Below are positions 33,231-45,286 of a stretch of 64,000 bases of DNA, piece after piece. This DNA comes from Cinnamomum chago. Its lineage: Eukaryota > Streptophyta > Magnoliopsida > Laurales > Lauraceae. Below the pieces are notes generated by a model. That model had not been told where the DNA came from, ran no database searches, and saw nothing but the letters and a program-made list of their open reading frames with translations. The position numbers were made by a program, and so were the translations under genes. Positions within the stretch are counted from its first letter, which is position 1, and each line of letters starts with the position of its first letter. The stretch is from assembly GCA_038049695.1 (NCBI GenBank), contig CP142456.1, forward strand, positions 66,491,922 to 66,555,921, read 5' to 3'.

Positions 33231-33489
33231 CTGGTTTGTTGTTGCTTGAATGACTCCAATCGGGAGTGTGAAAAAGAGAGCTATAGCCGCAGCAAGAAAG
33301 AGACCCCAGTAAGGAAGTTGCATCTGCTTATGAAAACCTTCACAAGTGTAGAGGGCGAGACCACCCACAACAGCTAGGATTATGAGAAACCACTAGTGAG
33401 GAACAACCGCATAGTTTTTCTTCATCGTTCTGGTGTGGACGTCTTTGAACTCAATTTTGTAGGTCGATTTGGCTTGCCTCCAGATTGTT
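33231..33489 (-). pseudogene. OPT pseudogene exon 5 (nonsense codon)
   Basis: It encodes TIWRQAKSTYKIEFKDVHTR then KKNYAVVPH, a TAG stop, and WFLIILAVVGGLALYTCEGF, ending FTLPIGVIQATTNQ. Relatives have W-W-F at the stop, so TGG became TAG near 33393. GTAG and AG borders are intact. Confidence 0.9.
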
Positions 33490-33640
33490 CTACAAAAACA
33501 AAATAGATAATACTTCAGACATAATATTTTGAGATAGTAACCTAATATAGAAATTAGGAGATGGCTTTTAGAGACAATGACATTTATTGTACGAAACCCA
33601 ACAGCAAATGATGTGAAAAAAGTGAATGAAAAACAATTAC

Positions 33641-34196
33641 CTTCCATTGAAGAATGCAACGTGAGAAATCGCAGAAGAAAGCGTTCCAAAGCTCAATCCA
33701 TATGTGAGTGCAAAAAAGATGCTGAGGTAGATCTTACTGTAAGCATCATATGCCTCTCTATTGAAATCAAAGGTCGCTGGGTTTATAATTTGAGTAACAT
33801 TGTAAGTATGCCCCTTGCCATCAAACACATGTGAAGAGATGATTGGAAATCGCTTCGCTTCGTATGCATTAGTCCAGTAAAAAATAGGGTTCAACATGTA
33901 AACAACTATGAAGAAACCAGCCATCACATTCACAAATAGCATAGAATGGGGTTCCCAATGGACTTCCTAAGAAGCCAGCTACAGCATTCCAGTCGAGGCC
34001 AAAAGAACCGATGCCTAGGCCATTGAGACCAGAACCAATTTGTTGGGCTGTGACGGATTTTGTCCAAATCCAACAAACAAATGAGAGGGCAGTTATCGAA
34101 GGGAAGAGGTAGTTGGGGACAATGTAGAGGACTATTAGAAAGAACTGGAGTCTTGTTAGTCCTCCCTTAGGCCTCCTCTCTGTTTCATTCAATGCC
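33641..34196 (-). pseudogene. OPT pseudogene exon 4 (frameshift)
   Basis: It encodes ALNETERRPKGGLTRLQFFL, PNYLFPSITALSFVCWIW, SVTAQQIGSGLNGLGIGSFG and LGSPLGTP. A one-base insertion in an AAA run at about 33934-33936 then shifts the frame. The other frame continues VNVMAGFFIVVYML, FYWTNAYEAKRFPIISSHVF and LSIFFALTYGLSFGTLSSAI to HVAFFNG. The length is 556 nt; without the extra base the phases of both neighbours fit. Confidence 0.92.
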
Positions 34197-34344
34197 CTAC
34201 AAATTCACAGGAAAAGTTAGTCATACATTTGAGTTCATATTTGTGTGTATTCTTCTTGGTTAAATGCAACAAGTATCCTACAACTTAATATAAACTATTT
34301 AGTGAGTATGATGTATCATGTGTCTGTATGAGGGAGGGAGAGAC

Positions 34345-34442
34345 CTGAATAAGGAAACATGAACAAGGTTGGAGGGCCACCACATAAAGGGAGAATCAAC
34401 AAGAAACTTCCTGAAAAGTCCAGCCCAACTATATCCAAGCAT
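34345..34442 (-). pseudogene. OPT pseudogene exon 3
   Basis: A 98-nt exon between TCAG and GTCTCT encodes MLGYSWAGLFRKFLVDSPFM and WWPSNLVHVSLF. It is intact and its phases fit both neighbours. Confidence 0.9.
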
Positions 34443-35228
34443 CTGACATTTCATTGAAATAAAATCAGCACATTATCTATGAAATTAGAATTTTCACAGA
34501 GTCTCATTAAATCACAATGTTCTTGAATGATTGTCCATATTGCAAATCCTATTTGTTTGAATTGCCCAATCAATGCATGAGGAGACCCATCAGATTAATT
34601 GCCCAAAATGATGGATGGAAGTCATGGAACAATTTTTCAATGATTCTAAACGACTCTAATACTGCTTCAGAGTCCTCATTGTACCAAATGTATTGATTAT
34701 CAATTATGTATATTAAAAAAGGTCCATATCCTATTTGTCTGGTAGATAACGTTTTGGGGGTAATTGGGCAATCCAAGTTTTGTTTCTAGCCTTAGCAGGT
34801 TGCGCCAGCAAATGTAGACTACCTAAAGCAATGTTTGTTTTTCAAGAGGTAAACTGAAAAGTGTAGGAAAGTAAACCCTGCGGTAAGTATTTCAACTTTC
34901 GCATGTTAGGCTCATGTTAGGCTGATGCCCATAAGTCAAAAAGTATAGTCTAGCCATAAAAAACCTTTTATTTCATGAAATGCAAGTAATTAAACTGATT
35001 ACTTCTATCAACTGTTAACTTCCCATCTCATTTTGAATTATTTTACGCCATAAAAAACAAACATAAATGCACTTTACTAGAAAGTATGCTTATGTACACA
35101 ACTATTACCTTTCCCATTTATTTGAGATTTAGTTATATTACTTTCTAAGTAAACTATTCAAACACCACCTAAATGGTCATCAGTATACAACAATAAAATA
35201 GAAGATTACTTTTTAAGTAATGACTCAC

Positions 35229-35593
35229 CTGGGTGGTAAGAGACAGCAAGAATGCAGCCCAAGGGCTCATGCTCCTGTGGTAAAAGGCTTCACTATGGTA
35301 ATGATATTCACAGCATAAACAGAACTTGAGCATGAACTAGCAAATATGGTGATCAGGACATGCTCTTTCATGCTGAAAGGCCTTGGGTTCAGTGTAAACG
35401 ACCGTTTTGTCATTGGAACGCGGATAAATTTCTTTGGAAGATTTGCGTCCATCAGCTTGCCAATGGGAAGAATAATGATTTGAGCAGAGACAGATGATAT
35501 GGAGAGTGGATTTTGACGGTAACCGAAGAATTGATTCAAGAAGGCCAATAGAACGCAGCTGATCAGACCCAAAACCCATGTTCGGAAGGTCTG
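35229..35593 (-). pseudogene. OPT pseudogene exon 2, 3' part
   Basis: Downstream of the inserted LTR the exon continues TFRTWVLGLISCVLLAFLNQ, FFGYRQNPLSISSVSAQI, FTLNPRPFSMKEHVLITIFA and YAVNIITIVK. A single-base deletion after the VK codons shifts the frame; restoring one G gives AFYHRSMSPWAAFLLSLTTQ up to the GTGAGT donor at 35228. With one base added, exon 2 is 437 nt and joins exon 1 phase 1 to exon 3 phase 0. Confidence 0.92.
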
Positions 35594-38102
35594 TGTCACG
35601 ACCCGGGCCCGAATCACGATAACCACGGGCCATGAATCCATACTTACTCCCGTAAACCCCGAATTAACCGAAGTTAAATCGGAATCCACAAGGGATCACA
35701 TTCTCAATAAACCTGTCAAATACACAATAACGCGGAACATATATATTTGACAATATCAAATTTCGATTTACATGTATACAAAAGAATAAGGTTCTTATAC
35801 ATGTATCATTCCCATCGTTTCTTGCCAATCGGTGTGTACCCAAAACACCATGCAGTAATAATTAATTACATTCGAAAATGGTGAAACAAAAACACTTGTC
35901 AACGTTTCTCAAAAAGTTATAATTCTTTTTTGCGCTCAAATACCCGTCAAACGGTATTCCGGCCATTCCACTCGTTCAATCCTCCTGGAGGAACCAGAGC
36001 GGTCTCCTCCGCTGGCGCCTGGGGCGCTGCCGCATCGGCAATGGCAAACGGGCCTGTGATGTCATCAATAACACTAATGAACACGACGGTTCAACAATGT
36101 ATAAACAATTCTTGTGATAGCATATGTTAGTACATATACTGAATTCATTAAATCCATTAGGTAACAATTACCATTCTAGACAAATCTAGATAATTCCTAC
36201 AATGACAATAGATAACATAAGAGTTTATCAATAAACATTCACTATCATAACTTTCATTCATTTAATTTAGTTTCATTTACCATTTCGTTCATTCCATTTC
36301 ATTTCCTTTCATTTTCCATCTTCCCTCAAAGGAATGATTCATCTTCCAAATGGAAGGCATCAATCAATATCCATAGACACGATCGGAATATGTGGGACTT
36401 ACTAGTGTCCGGGCCAGGGACAACTAGCATCACCACGGAGCTCCGGAACGCCCCCAAATCCATCTGCTGCAGCAGGATTAATCATTACTCAATGTTACCT
36501 TTAGTAACTGTGCATTATTCAGTGTCATATGTAGTGATTATTCATTAATTCAGTGTGAGTTCAATGTCAATTCAGTGTGGCTCAATAATGAGCTTAAGAA
36601 ACCACTATGTAATGCTTAAACCAACAATTGAGTGAACATCGTTATTAATGCACGTGTTATTGTGGATGACATTACTTTAATTAAATTGTGCATTAAATAA
36701 CTAGTTAACACCTATGAAGGTTTAGATATCACTAAAGCTAGTCTCATTGACTAGGCTTTCCATTTAGATTAGTCTCAATTTACCCCACGAGTCGTCTTCA
36801 CTACATGAGGGTTATCTATGACCACATAAGCAACCTTAGTTCTCGCAAAATCCAAGAGAGGACCGTTAGGTCCGAGCGATTGGCCAAATTTTCACTTACT
36901 ACAAACAATTTGGTCAAGTTCGGCTACCTCGGCGATTACCTGGGGGTTAGCCGCAACCTTGTTGGCAGCTAGCCGAAATTCGGCTGGCGGTTAGCCGAAC
37001 CAAGTTCGGTTAGCTTTCCAGAAGCTGATTTTTCTAACGCATTTTTTACCCAATTTCGGTCAGCTCGGCGGTTACCTCGCGGCTAGCCGAAATTCCAATT
37101 TCGGCTAACCGAAATTCGGCGGTTAGCTTTCCAGAAGCTCGCCAAAACTGAGGTTTTTGGCGGTTAGCCCGCGATTAGCCTCGCGGCTAGCCGAAACTCA
37201 CCCAGAAACTCATTTTCGAGCTTCAGCAGTTCTGAACCAAAATCCACATTTTTTTTAACTCCTTGAGTTCATACAAGTTCTATGAAGCCATCAATCACTA
37301 GAAATGCATATACTTGCCTCTTATGAAGTTCAATAGCAAAATCCCTCTTTCCTTAGCTCGTCCTTTGAGATGAAAACCCTAATTCCCAAGAAAACATGTA
37401 ACACCCAATTCTATGAGTCATTGGTGCTACCCATTACTTCTATCTATTCAATAGAACTTGGAAAACCTAAGGTAAGAGCAACTACTTACTTGTGGTTCCA
37501 AGCAAAGAGATCTCTTTCAAGCTCTAACTTTTCAAAATGGAGGAAAAGGCTTGAAGAAGAAGATGAAGTTGAGGCTACAATCCTCAAAATCCACTTGAAT
37601 CACCCTTAATCTCACTCTTGATGGAGAAAAATGAAAGAGAAGGGAGAGGATGAAGACTCTAGGGTTTGCTTGAGAGTGAAATGAATGCTAAGGTTCATTT
37701 CATTCTAATATAAGCATGTCTCACACTAAAGCCCCCTCCCATTTGCCTTTATTACATTTCGAGTCAAATGAAACCTCATTTGGCCCATTTGAGGTCAAAT
37801 GGGATCGCGTCTATTATGAAAGTTGACGTACTACTCGAGATATGCACGTTGGTATCAAGGGTTTCTGTATTCGACGAAATACGTGAAAACTCGTATTTAC
37901 GTAAAAGCCCTTAATCTACCTTATTTGAGTCTAAACTCATTCTAACCAACTCAATTTCATTTCATTATGCTTAATGCATCATTTGAGACTGATTTGTCTC
38001 TCTTTGGTCATTAATCTTCATTAACCCAATTATTCATGCTTAACTAGCATTAATCCCGGTTAATTAGCCTTAATCGTGATTAGTTGGGGTTGGGGTGTAA
38101 CA
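35594..38102 (-). mobile_element. Solo LTR (Tekay/Del-like) inside an OPT exon
   Basis: It begins TGTCACGACCCGGGCCCGAA and ends GGGGTTGGGGTGTAACA on the plus strand, 2509 bp with no coding capacity. The minus strand reads TGTTACACCCC...GGGTCGTGACA, the style of long Tekay/Del LTRs. Duplications GTCTG (35589-35593) and GTCAG (38103-38107) flank it, one mismatch apart. No primer-binding site or gag-pol is attached, so it is a solo LTR left by recombination. A second copy is at 54929-57492. Confidence 0.88.
36905..37205. repeat. CGGCTAGCCG-type palindromic minisatellite in the solo LTR
   Basis: Words such as GGCGGTTAGCCGAA, CGCGGCTAGCCGAAA and TTCGGCTAACCGAAATTCGG repeat irregularly in both orientations. 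A TTAGCTTTCCAGAAGCT block occurs twice. The corresponding place in the sister copy at 56260-56432 holds a quite different repeat. Confidence 0.8.
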
Positions 38103-38178
38103 GTCAGAGCCGGCATTGTTGGATCATCAGTGATTGGAACCGTGAGCCTAACTTGTTCGATAGGACAATCATTCTCAT
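38103..38178 (-). pseudogene. OPT pseudogene exon 2, 5' part
   Basis: After a TGTTGCAG acceptor the minus strand encodes DENDCPIEQVRLTVPITDDP then TMPAL, the conserved N-terminal signature of OPT transporters. The first aspartate is split, so exon 1 must end in phase 1. The exon is cut here by a solo LTR. Skipping the LTR and one copy of the 5-bp duplication reads PALTFRTWVLG, the normal family sequence, which proves that one exon was split. Confidence 0.93.
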
Positions 38179-38324
38179 CTGCAACATAGAAAACCAAAAA
38201 GAAGGTTATAGATATTGTTTAGAATGCTAAGATCCTTTTACTTGCTAAAATAGATAGGAATTCATGAAGGTATGAGCTCTACTAAGGAGCCGAGGGATGA
38301 ATTATATGGGGGTGGAGATGTATA

Positions 38325-39153
38325 TCTGGCTGCAGGGGCGGATCCAGGACTTCTAATCTGGGGGGCTACACTTAAGTTACACTAAAAAAATAGCAACAAT
38401 GTCTCACCAAAAACTATAAAAAATAGCAACAATGTCCCACCAAAGATAGCAACAATGGGCGCTTAATAATGCGACATTATAACCTAAGATAGTAAATAAT
38501 CATCAATATACAATACATAAGACCGGTTTTAATTTTTTTTTCCTAAGTTTTTTTTTTCTTTTCATTTTCAACTCACAATGAAGTGATGAACAAAGTTACA
38601 GAGGTACTGTAAATGGGAAACCCAATCCCATAACGTGGCAGGCTGACAGCTTCTAGTAATACAAAGAACAAATCTTTCTCCACAACCACAAAGAATCAAG
38701 ATGAAGAATAGAAAGAAATTACAAAACCTCCATTTCAGAAAACCATAAAAAAAGAACAAAAAACTAGAAAATGAACAAACCCATGTAATAAAAACACCCC
38801 AAATTCATACTTGAGATCCAGAGGGCACAACCACAAAGAATCAAGATGAAGAATAGAAAGAAACTACAAAACCTCCATTTCAGAAAACCATAAAAGAAGA
38901 ACAAAAAACCAAAAAAATGAACAAACACATGTAATAAAAACACCCCAAATTCATACCTGAGATCCGGAGAGCACAACCACAAAAAATCAAGATGAAGAAT
39001 AGAAAGAAACTACAAAACCTCCATTTCAGAAAACTATTAAAAAAAAACAAAAAACCAGAAAATGTGAAAAACGAGTTTTTTTTTTTTTTGGTTGAAAGCT
39101 GGGGTGGGCTGCAGCCTCCCCCGGCCCCCCCTTGATCCGCCCCTATCTGGCTG
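38325..39153. mobile_element. Non-autonomous hAT element with CAGGGGCGGATC termini
   Basis: An 8-bp duplication TCTGGCTG (38325-38332 and 39146-39153) flanks an 813-bp element. It starts CAGGGGCGGATCCAGGACTT and ends with the inverted form GATCCGCCCCTA. An 8-bp TSD with C/TAGGG ends fits the hAT superfamily. No transposase is present. The inside contains a 145-bp tandem repeat. Confidence 0.82.
38682..39065. repeat. 145-bp tandem repeat, about 2.6 copies, in the hAT element
   Basis: CACAACCACAAAGAATCAAG starts copies at about 38683, 38828 and 38973. Each continues with GAAACTACAAAACCTCCATT and, in complete units, with CACCCCAAATTCATAC. Confidence 0.85.
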
Positions 39154-39567
39154 GGTGTTCATTTTTTTTTTTATCTCTACCATTGATTAAATTCTTATAT
39201 ATGAAAGCAGTTGAGAAATCAGTCTGAATTTGTTTCATTGATTTTGACTCCACCCCCTCCCCCCAAACCAAATTCAAGTTGATTGAATGATTTTGATGTG
39301 TCTTAAATCCAATCCTTCCTTTTATTTCTCCTTTAAATCCTCTCCAACAGTTTTTAAAAACTATATATAGTCCTCTCCTCTTCCTCACTGGAACGTACGC
39401 ATTTTGCAACTTCTCCACTTTTAATGTACATGATCTGTTATCTTTTCTTTCCTTTCTCTCTCCGGCTCCTCTATTCACGAAAACAAACTCACTTCCACCA
39501 TCTCTCTCTTCTACCTATCCAAATACACATCTCTCTATGCACCTATACAAACACACTATTGTATACC

Positions 39568-42500
39568 TGTAACGCCCAAATTCCGGATACCGATAAAATT
39601 GTTCGAATACCCGAAGTTGGCGCGCTACTTCCCGGAAAATCCGAAAACTTCCAAGATCGTAGGCCCGCAATGAGGTCCAATTTAAAACTTTTTGAACAAT
39701 AATCTATCAATGGTTAAATTTGCGGAAGCACATTAAGAAAAGCGGAAGCATTTGGTATCAATATATATTAGATGTGAGCAAAACTACAGTCTAGTTTAAA
39801 AGTATCAGCTGTTAATATCAAAAGTTATTATATTTTCATAACTACCCGACTCACTACAAAATTTCTCTCGAAAGCCCCAAAATAAAGTAAACTCTCAAAA
39901 CCCAGGTAACTCATCACCGCCCTCCGGCTCGACATCCGGGTCGGCCGGGCCCCATCCATACTCTCCAACGACAGGCGCCTCTACTAGCGCTAGCGCATCC
40001 TCTGCGATCTCTGGGTCAAGGCCTAAGCACCAAAGATGAGTCAGATCTAAAAGATCTGGCAAGTCACAGTATACTAATAACATAGGACATATATATCAAA
40101 TAAATAGAGACATGTAAATAAATTAAAGAAGAACAAGGTAATTGAACTAGGCAGTTGATCAAGATAAGCATAAGGAATCAGGATAAATATACAACAACTA
40201 ATCTACTACAAAATGGCACATTCACAAGAGCTGGAATACCGCGGGATATTATGTCGCGGCCCTCCCATACTGAACACAGTTGCGGCGGAGAATCTCACCA
40301 GTGCTGGGAATTACTAATCCCGCAAATCACTCATCATCTCATCACACTCATCACTCAAGACCGGCCACGGTATCACTCCGTCCGTCTTAACCATACAGCT
40401 CATCATGATAGCTCCTCAACACTCATAATAGCTCCTACCGGGGATGATCAGTCCACAGGCTGAGCTTAAATCAACCGAGTGAATGTCTATGCCGACTCAA
40501 GAATACTCTAAGGGTCTGTGTCTGTCTAGGCTTTGCCTTGCGTGAACAAGGTCCTAACCAAGTCTCTAAGAGGTTTATATATAACAATTAATCAATGGAT
40601 TGTAATTCAAGCCCAAGCCCACTCGTTGGATCCATACCAAGGCCCATCAGCACATGGCCTGGTCTAAAACAGTCCACACGAGGCAACACATCCATTTATA
40701 CTGATAAACAGTTCCTTCTAATCCAACATGACTTAAAATCCCAATATAAACTACATCTTCCAACTAAAGGTACACATCTCCACACTTAGGCCCAACAAGG
40801 GCCCGCCTAGATACAAACACGGGTCAATGTTCTCCAAATCATACTAACGGGTCACCTCTAAGGTATCCTAGGTTCAGGTCCTCCATTTATATTTAATTAA
40901 CAGTTAATAGCTATACTAAGGATATAAGAGTGACAGTAAATAATAGAAGTGAAGCATGAACTTCAATAAGAGAATCAACGGGAATAACAACAGTCTAATC
41001 CTAGGTAATGGACCACGTTCAGGTTCAGGTCCATCTCCGGTAATTTGATCTCTAAGTGAAGTCACTGATGCCATATGATACTGTGTTTGGTGCTCATGAA
41101 GTTACGGGCATCATTGACAACTCTTAGGGGTCAAATCATCTTAGATTAAATGACCAAAACCCTAATCGGTGGTCCCCACGAGTCAAGGTCGAGCCACGCC
41201 ATTGACTCTTGCTTGGCACATTGATGGAAGTTCATTTGGATGGTCAATGGGCCCCACAATCGATCAATCATAAAACAAAGGCTAAACTCATATCTTAGTG
41301 TTCACAGTGTGGCAGGTCGACCTGGCAAGGGTCGGGTCGATCTGCTCCACGGGAATCAAAGTTGGGACTTGGTTTGGATTCTGGAATTTCTAGTGTACCC
41401 GATTGACCAGGTGGCCAGCCAGTCGATCCGGTACACAGGTGTACCTGAGTCAACAGATTCCAGGCCAAATCTCAACTTCTGCACTAAAGTCTGGGTCTGA
41501 TGGAAAAATCCAGATCATACTATTCTAATTGGGTTCATAAAATACCCAGGGCTTAATCAAATTATAAAAATCTAATGTAATTTCTACAAGTATAAATCTA
41601 AAGGGTCCAAACTCAATTTAGGTTAATTAAAGACTAAGGGGTCTTTTATTTCTAATTTCTAAAATTAATAGGGTCAAGAAATATTATTTAAAGGTAACAT
41701 GTTGATTCCCACTCTAAAATAATTCAATGATCTAATTGAATTAATAATATAACTAAGGTATTAATTCTAATTTTTCTAGAAACTAAAAGAAAGGGGCTAG
41801 GTGCACACTATTTAATAAACTCTAAGTTCCTAGCATAAGTAATCACCACATAAGTTTACCACCAACTCTCATTAGAAAAAAAAACAAAGAAGAAAAAGTG
41901 CCAAGGTGAAAAGTCCTCCATCCAGAACCTATCAGGCCACCCCCTTTTGTTATTTATGTTCATGTAGGCCCCCAGGTCATCAGTGCTTTAATTATTCTCT
42001 TATGTATCTTCTATTCCCATGCACCTTTGGACTACTGGACCACCCATCTCCTTCACTCAACATAGAAATCGATCTGCAACAGAAACTTTATGCAGGAACG
42101 AGCTCTCGCCTGATACATGGAGAAGGTAACGATCGTGGGCCCCACTGGTCCAGGCCCTGATCAGGCTCCACCATCCTGGTCGCCCAAGGTGTCCCTACAC
42201 GATGTGTGGTCCGGATCTCCAAAGGTGGCCCACCTGGGCCCCACTGATCTTAATACCAAAAAACCCAAAATCTCACTGTTTCACTAACAATGACTGTAAC
42301 AGTCACTCTCTCTTCAACCCATTTCTAATCAGATAGGTTCTACAGTACCTCCATTCATCAATTAATCAAATAAAATTATAAAACACTACAATGCCCATTA
42401 ATCAAACACCATTTTGGCCCATTGATCTTCCAAATGGGGGTGGAACCCCATCCATCAATGTTCAACCATCCATCTATCACACTAGGCTCCAGGTAGTTCT

Positions 42501-43163
42501 AATCATATGAAATTTACTGAGCTATAAATTAATGAATCAAGTAAAACAGAACATACATCCTAAGTTAAAGGTATAATGCACTTGCCTTGCTTGGAAGAGA
42601 AGGTATTGTAGAGAAAGATAGAGAGATAGAGAAATCCCAAGCCCAATACAAGAAGAAGAAGATAATGGCAGCTCCAAAGTAATCTCCCAGCACAATAATA
42701 GTAGCTCAAGAAGAGAAATGAGAGAGGAAGAAGAGAGGAATGGATGAATAGTTGCTGGGATTTGGGGAAATGTGCTAGTTTTATAGATTTTGGGGTGGCT
42801 AAAGACTAAAAAGTCCTTTAGGGTTGCATAGGATTAGGGTTAGGGTTAGGGGCTCTTTGGTCTTTAGGTGGAAGGTTCTAGAGGATGCTTTTGCAATAAC
42901 ACCCCCCCCCCCTTATAGTTCACTCAAACTACTAGCTAGGGCCTCCCTTACTAATAAACCCTAGAATTTACAAAAGACTACACAAAACCCTAACACTAAT
43001 ACAACTAACTAGTCTAACACAAAGTTAGGGAAAATCTATCTAATTACCCTAATTAACCCCTAATTAGCATAATTAGCCACTAATTAATATAATTAGCTCA
43101 TAATTAGCAATAAATAGTATTTAAAATATAAATTAGAGGGCCCACAAAGGGTGGGGCCTCACA
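39568..43163 (-). mobile_element. Solo LTR, 3.6 kb (Tekay/Del-like, same family as the LTR at 51087)
   Basis: It begins TGTAACGCCCAAATTCCGGA and ends GGGTGGGGCCTCACA, with perfect duplications ATACC at 39563-39567 and 43164-43168. It aligns along its length with the 5' LTR at 51087-54321, including the CCGCGGGATA region, the TTAGGGTTAGGGTTAGGG run near 42832 and the AATTAGCCACTAATTAATAT end. No internal domain is attached. Confidence 0.92.
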
Positions 43164-45036
43164 ATACCTGTCCACCCTCCTCTCACTTCTCTTCTAGACT
43201 CTGGGTTCTTGTGAAGGCATGGATATGTATGTGTGGTGTGGGTGGTGAGATAGTTCTCAGTTCAATAGTTGTTTTTTGTACAACTTTTTGAGCTCGAAGC
43301 TAAATCAGGCGCTCAGGAACAAAAATGATGGAACTAAAGAATTAGGAAGGGTCTTTTCGAGTGTTGGAGAAAAGGAAGGTCTGCCTCAATGATTTTCAAT
43401 TATAATGTTTTTGATGGAAAGTTTTCAGTTGTGTATTGAATTTTGGAATCTTGCTTTTTATATGTAATGAGTAGTGTTCTTTTTTTGTTTTTTTTAATCA
43501 AACAATCTTGTAGTAATGGGGCTTAATTTAAACGTTGTTATGTGTTGCTTTAAATTTTCATGTATGAACAAACCCACATGTTGTTTTGTGTTGTTAGTTT
43601 AGTTGTTAATTTAAATGTTGTAGTTTCTCCTTTTTGTAATGTCGTAATACCAAATGGAAGTATGTATAAGAAGAATTTACATCAATAGAATTTACTTCAA
43701 TTGAAATCTACCAGATTGATTTTGACTATGCTTAGTAATTTTGATCGTCATTTCATTACAATCTAATTTATACATGCGGTTACTAAAAGTTTTAAATCTC
43801 TACTTTCTCATTTTCAATCTCTTCCACTACCCCACCATCTAGCTAATTTATCTTCCCTAACATGTTATTAAGGGATACGATCACAAAAAACTTGGATTCG
43901 TTTTTCAAAATCTCAACATCTTTAAGAACTCTAAGATCATATTTTATGACTCTTTTGGTGTTTGAGCTCCTTATCTTCTCTTCTTGAGTTATATATTTTT
44001 ATTTGATTTCCAAACAACATATGCTTATCTCCTTAAGAAGGACCTAGAGATTGGATGGACTTCAATTAATTTTGACAGAATGGAAAGTCGCCCAAATAGC
44101 AATTTTTCTTGGCAATACTCTACCGCAAAGGGTTTGGGGTTTGTGACGCCAAACCCACCCTGTAATTGGTGTTGGTCATGTTGACTTTATTCATTTTAAA
44201 AATAAAAGGGGTACTCATGAGATGGTTAGGAATGCAACGCATGATTGTATTGTGTATTACCACTTGTGCTACCACAACTTTGCTTTGAAATATTTATTTA
44301 ATAATATATAAGTTAAAGGTAGACAGCTCAATACAATTCATAAGGAAAATAAATATTTTAAATGTCATAAAATCTCAAAAATCTTTATATCATAAGCACG
44401 GGCGTGCTTTACTAGTGTTCATGAAAGGGAAGGTTATTTGATGGTCATTCACGAATATTCACATTTGGTTCTTCTGTTTTTTTAACTGCTCATAGAAATA
44501 CATAATCATCCATGTATTAAATTACATGAAACAAGCCAGTCGTAAAATTTTATTTTGGTATTGTTAATGCTAGAGTTAAAATTGTTATGCTGTAAGTTAC
44601 TCTATTTTTTCTTATAATGGACATTGAAGATATTGCCAACCAATTAATGATATCGTCAACTCGAGTAAGTTTGATTTTTTACAGCATACCCATCTCTATA
44701 ACCATTCTGTATTTGAGAGTTTGGGTGTTGAGTTTTATGATCAATGTCATCATTAAATTATTTACATGTAGAGTTTACATAAATAATTCTTAAACTGCTT
44801 GCTCCTATTTTTTTAATTTCTTATTTCTTTGATTTTAATCATTATATAAAGATACAGATTCATTATAGCAGAAACCAATTCAAATAATTATTACAAATTA
44901 AACATGAAATCCACCAAATTGAATCAAGAAAAAAAAAACAGAAAATAATCTGAATATGTGATGAGCATTTTTTTATGTTTGCCTAGTGATTCCTATAAAG
45001 GTTGAGGTACATTGTTCATGCCTTGGGTAACGAAAG
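43164..45036. other. Intergenic or intronic DNA
   Basis: Only short AT-rich open frames are seen. A Helitron 3' end lies at 44394-44416. Before the LTR at 39361-39370 there is a TATA-like CTATATATAG followed by a C/T-rich stretch that continues after the LTR at 43169, but no downstream coding region was recognised. Confidence 0.45.
44394..44416 (+). mobile_element. Helitron 3' terminus
   Basis: AAGCACGGGCGTGCTT forms a perfect hairpin and is followed by TACTAG and then T, as at Helitron 3' ends. The spacer before CTAG is shorter than usual. Confidence 0.5.
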
Positions 45037-45286
45037 GGGCTGTATTTGGTAGAGCATGCAAGTGGATGGTCTGTTTTCTTCCTTTCACCAACTTTTCTCC
45101 AACCTTACTCCAATAAGAACTATTTGATATTAGAGAGAAAGATTTCATGGTCCCATGGTAGTGATCTCTACCCTCTTCTCACCAATAACCATCAAAATTT
45201 CTTCTCCAATATCAAATAATTCTTATTGGAGAAAGGTTGGAGAAAGGCAGAAAACAGAAACTTGGAAGAAATTTCCAAATATGCTA
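45037..45286. mobile_element. Fold-back MITE, about 250 bp
   Basis: The left arm (about 45068-45155, with TCTCCAACCTTACTCCAATA and TTTGATATTAGAGA) matches the reverse complement of 45186-45262. The outer ends GGCTGTATTTGG and CCAAATATGCT are also inverted. The arms are long enough to form a hairpin RNA. The target duplication is unclear. Confidence 0.7.

Noticed and set aside
39361..43400. TATA-like CTATATATAG and C/T-rich leader as a plus-strand gene interrupted by the 3.6-kb LTR
   Set aside because: No protein or RNA of known type follows on the plus strand; the longest peptides are short and featureless.
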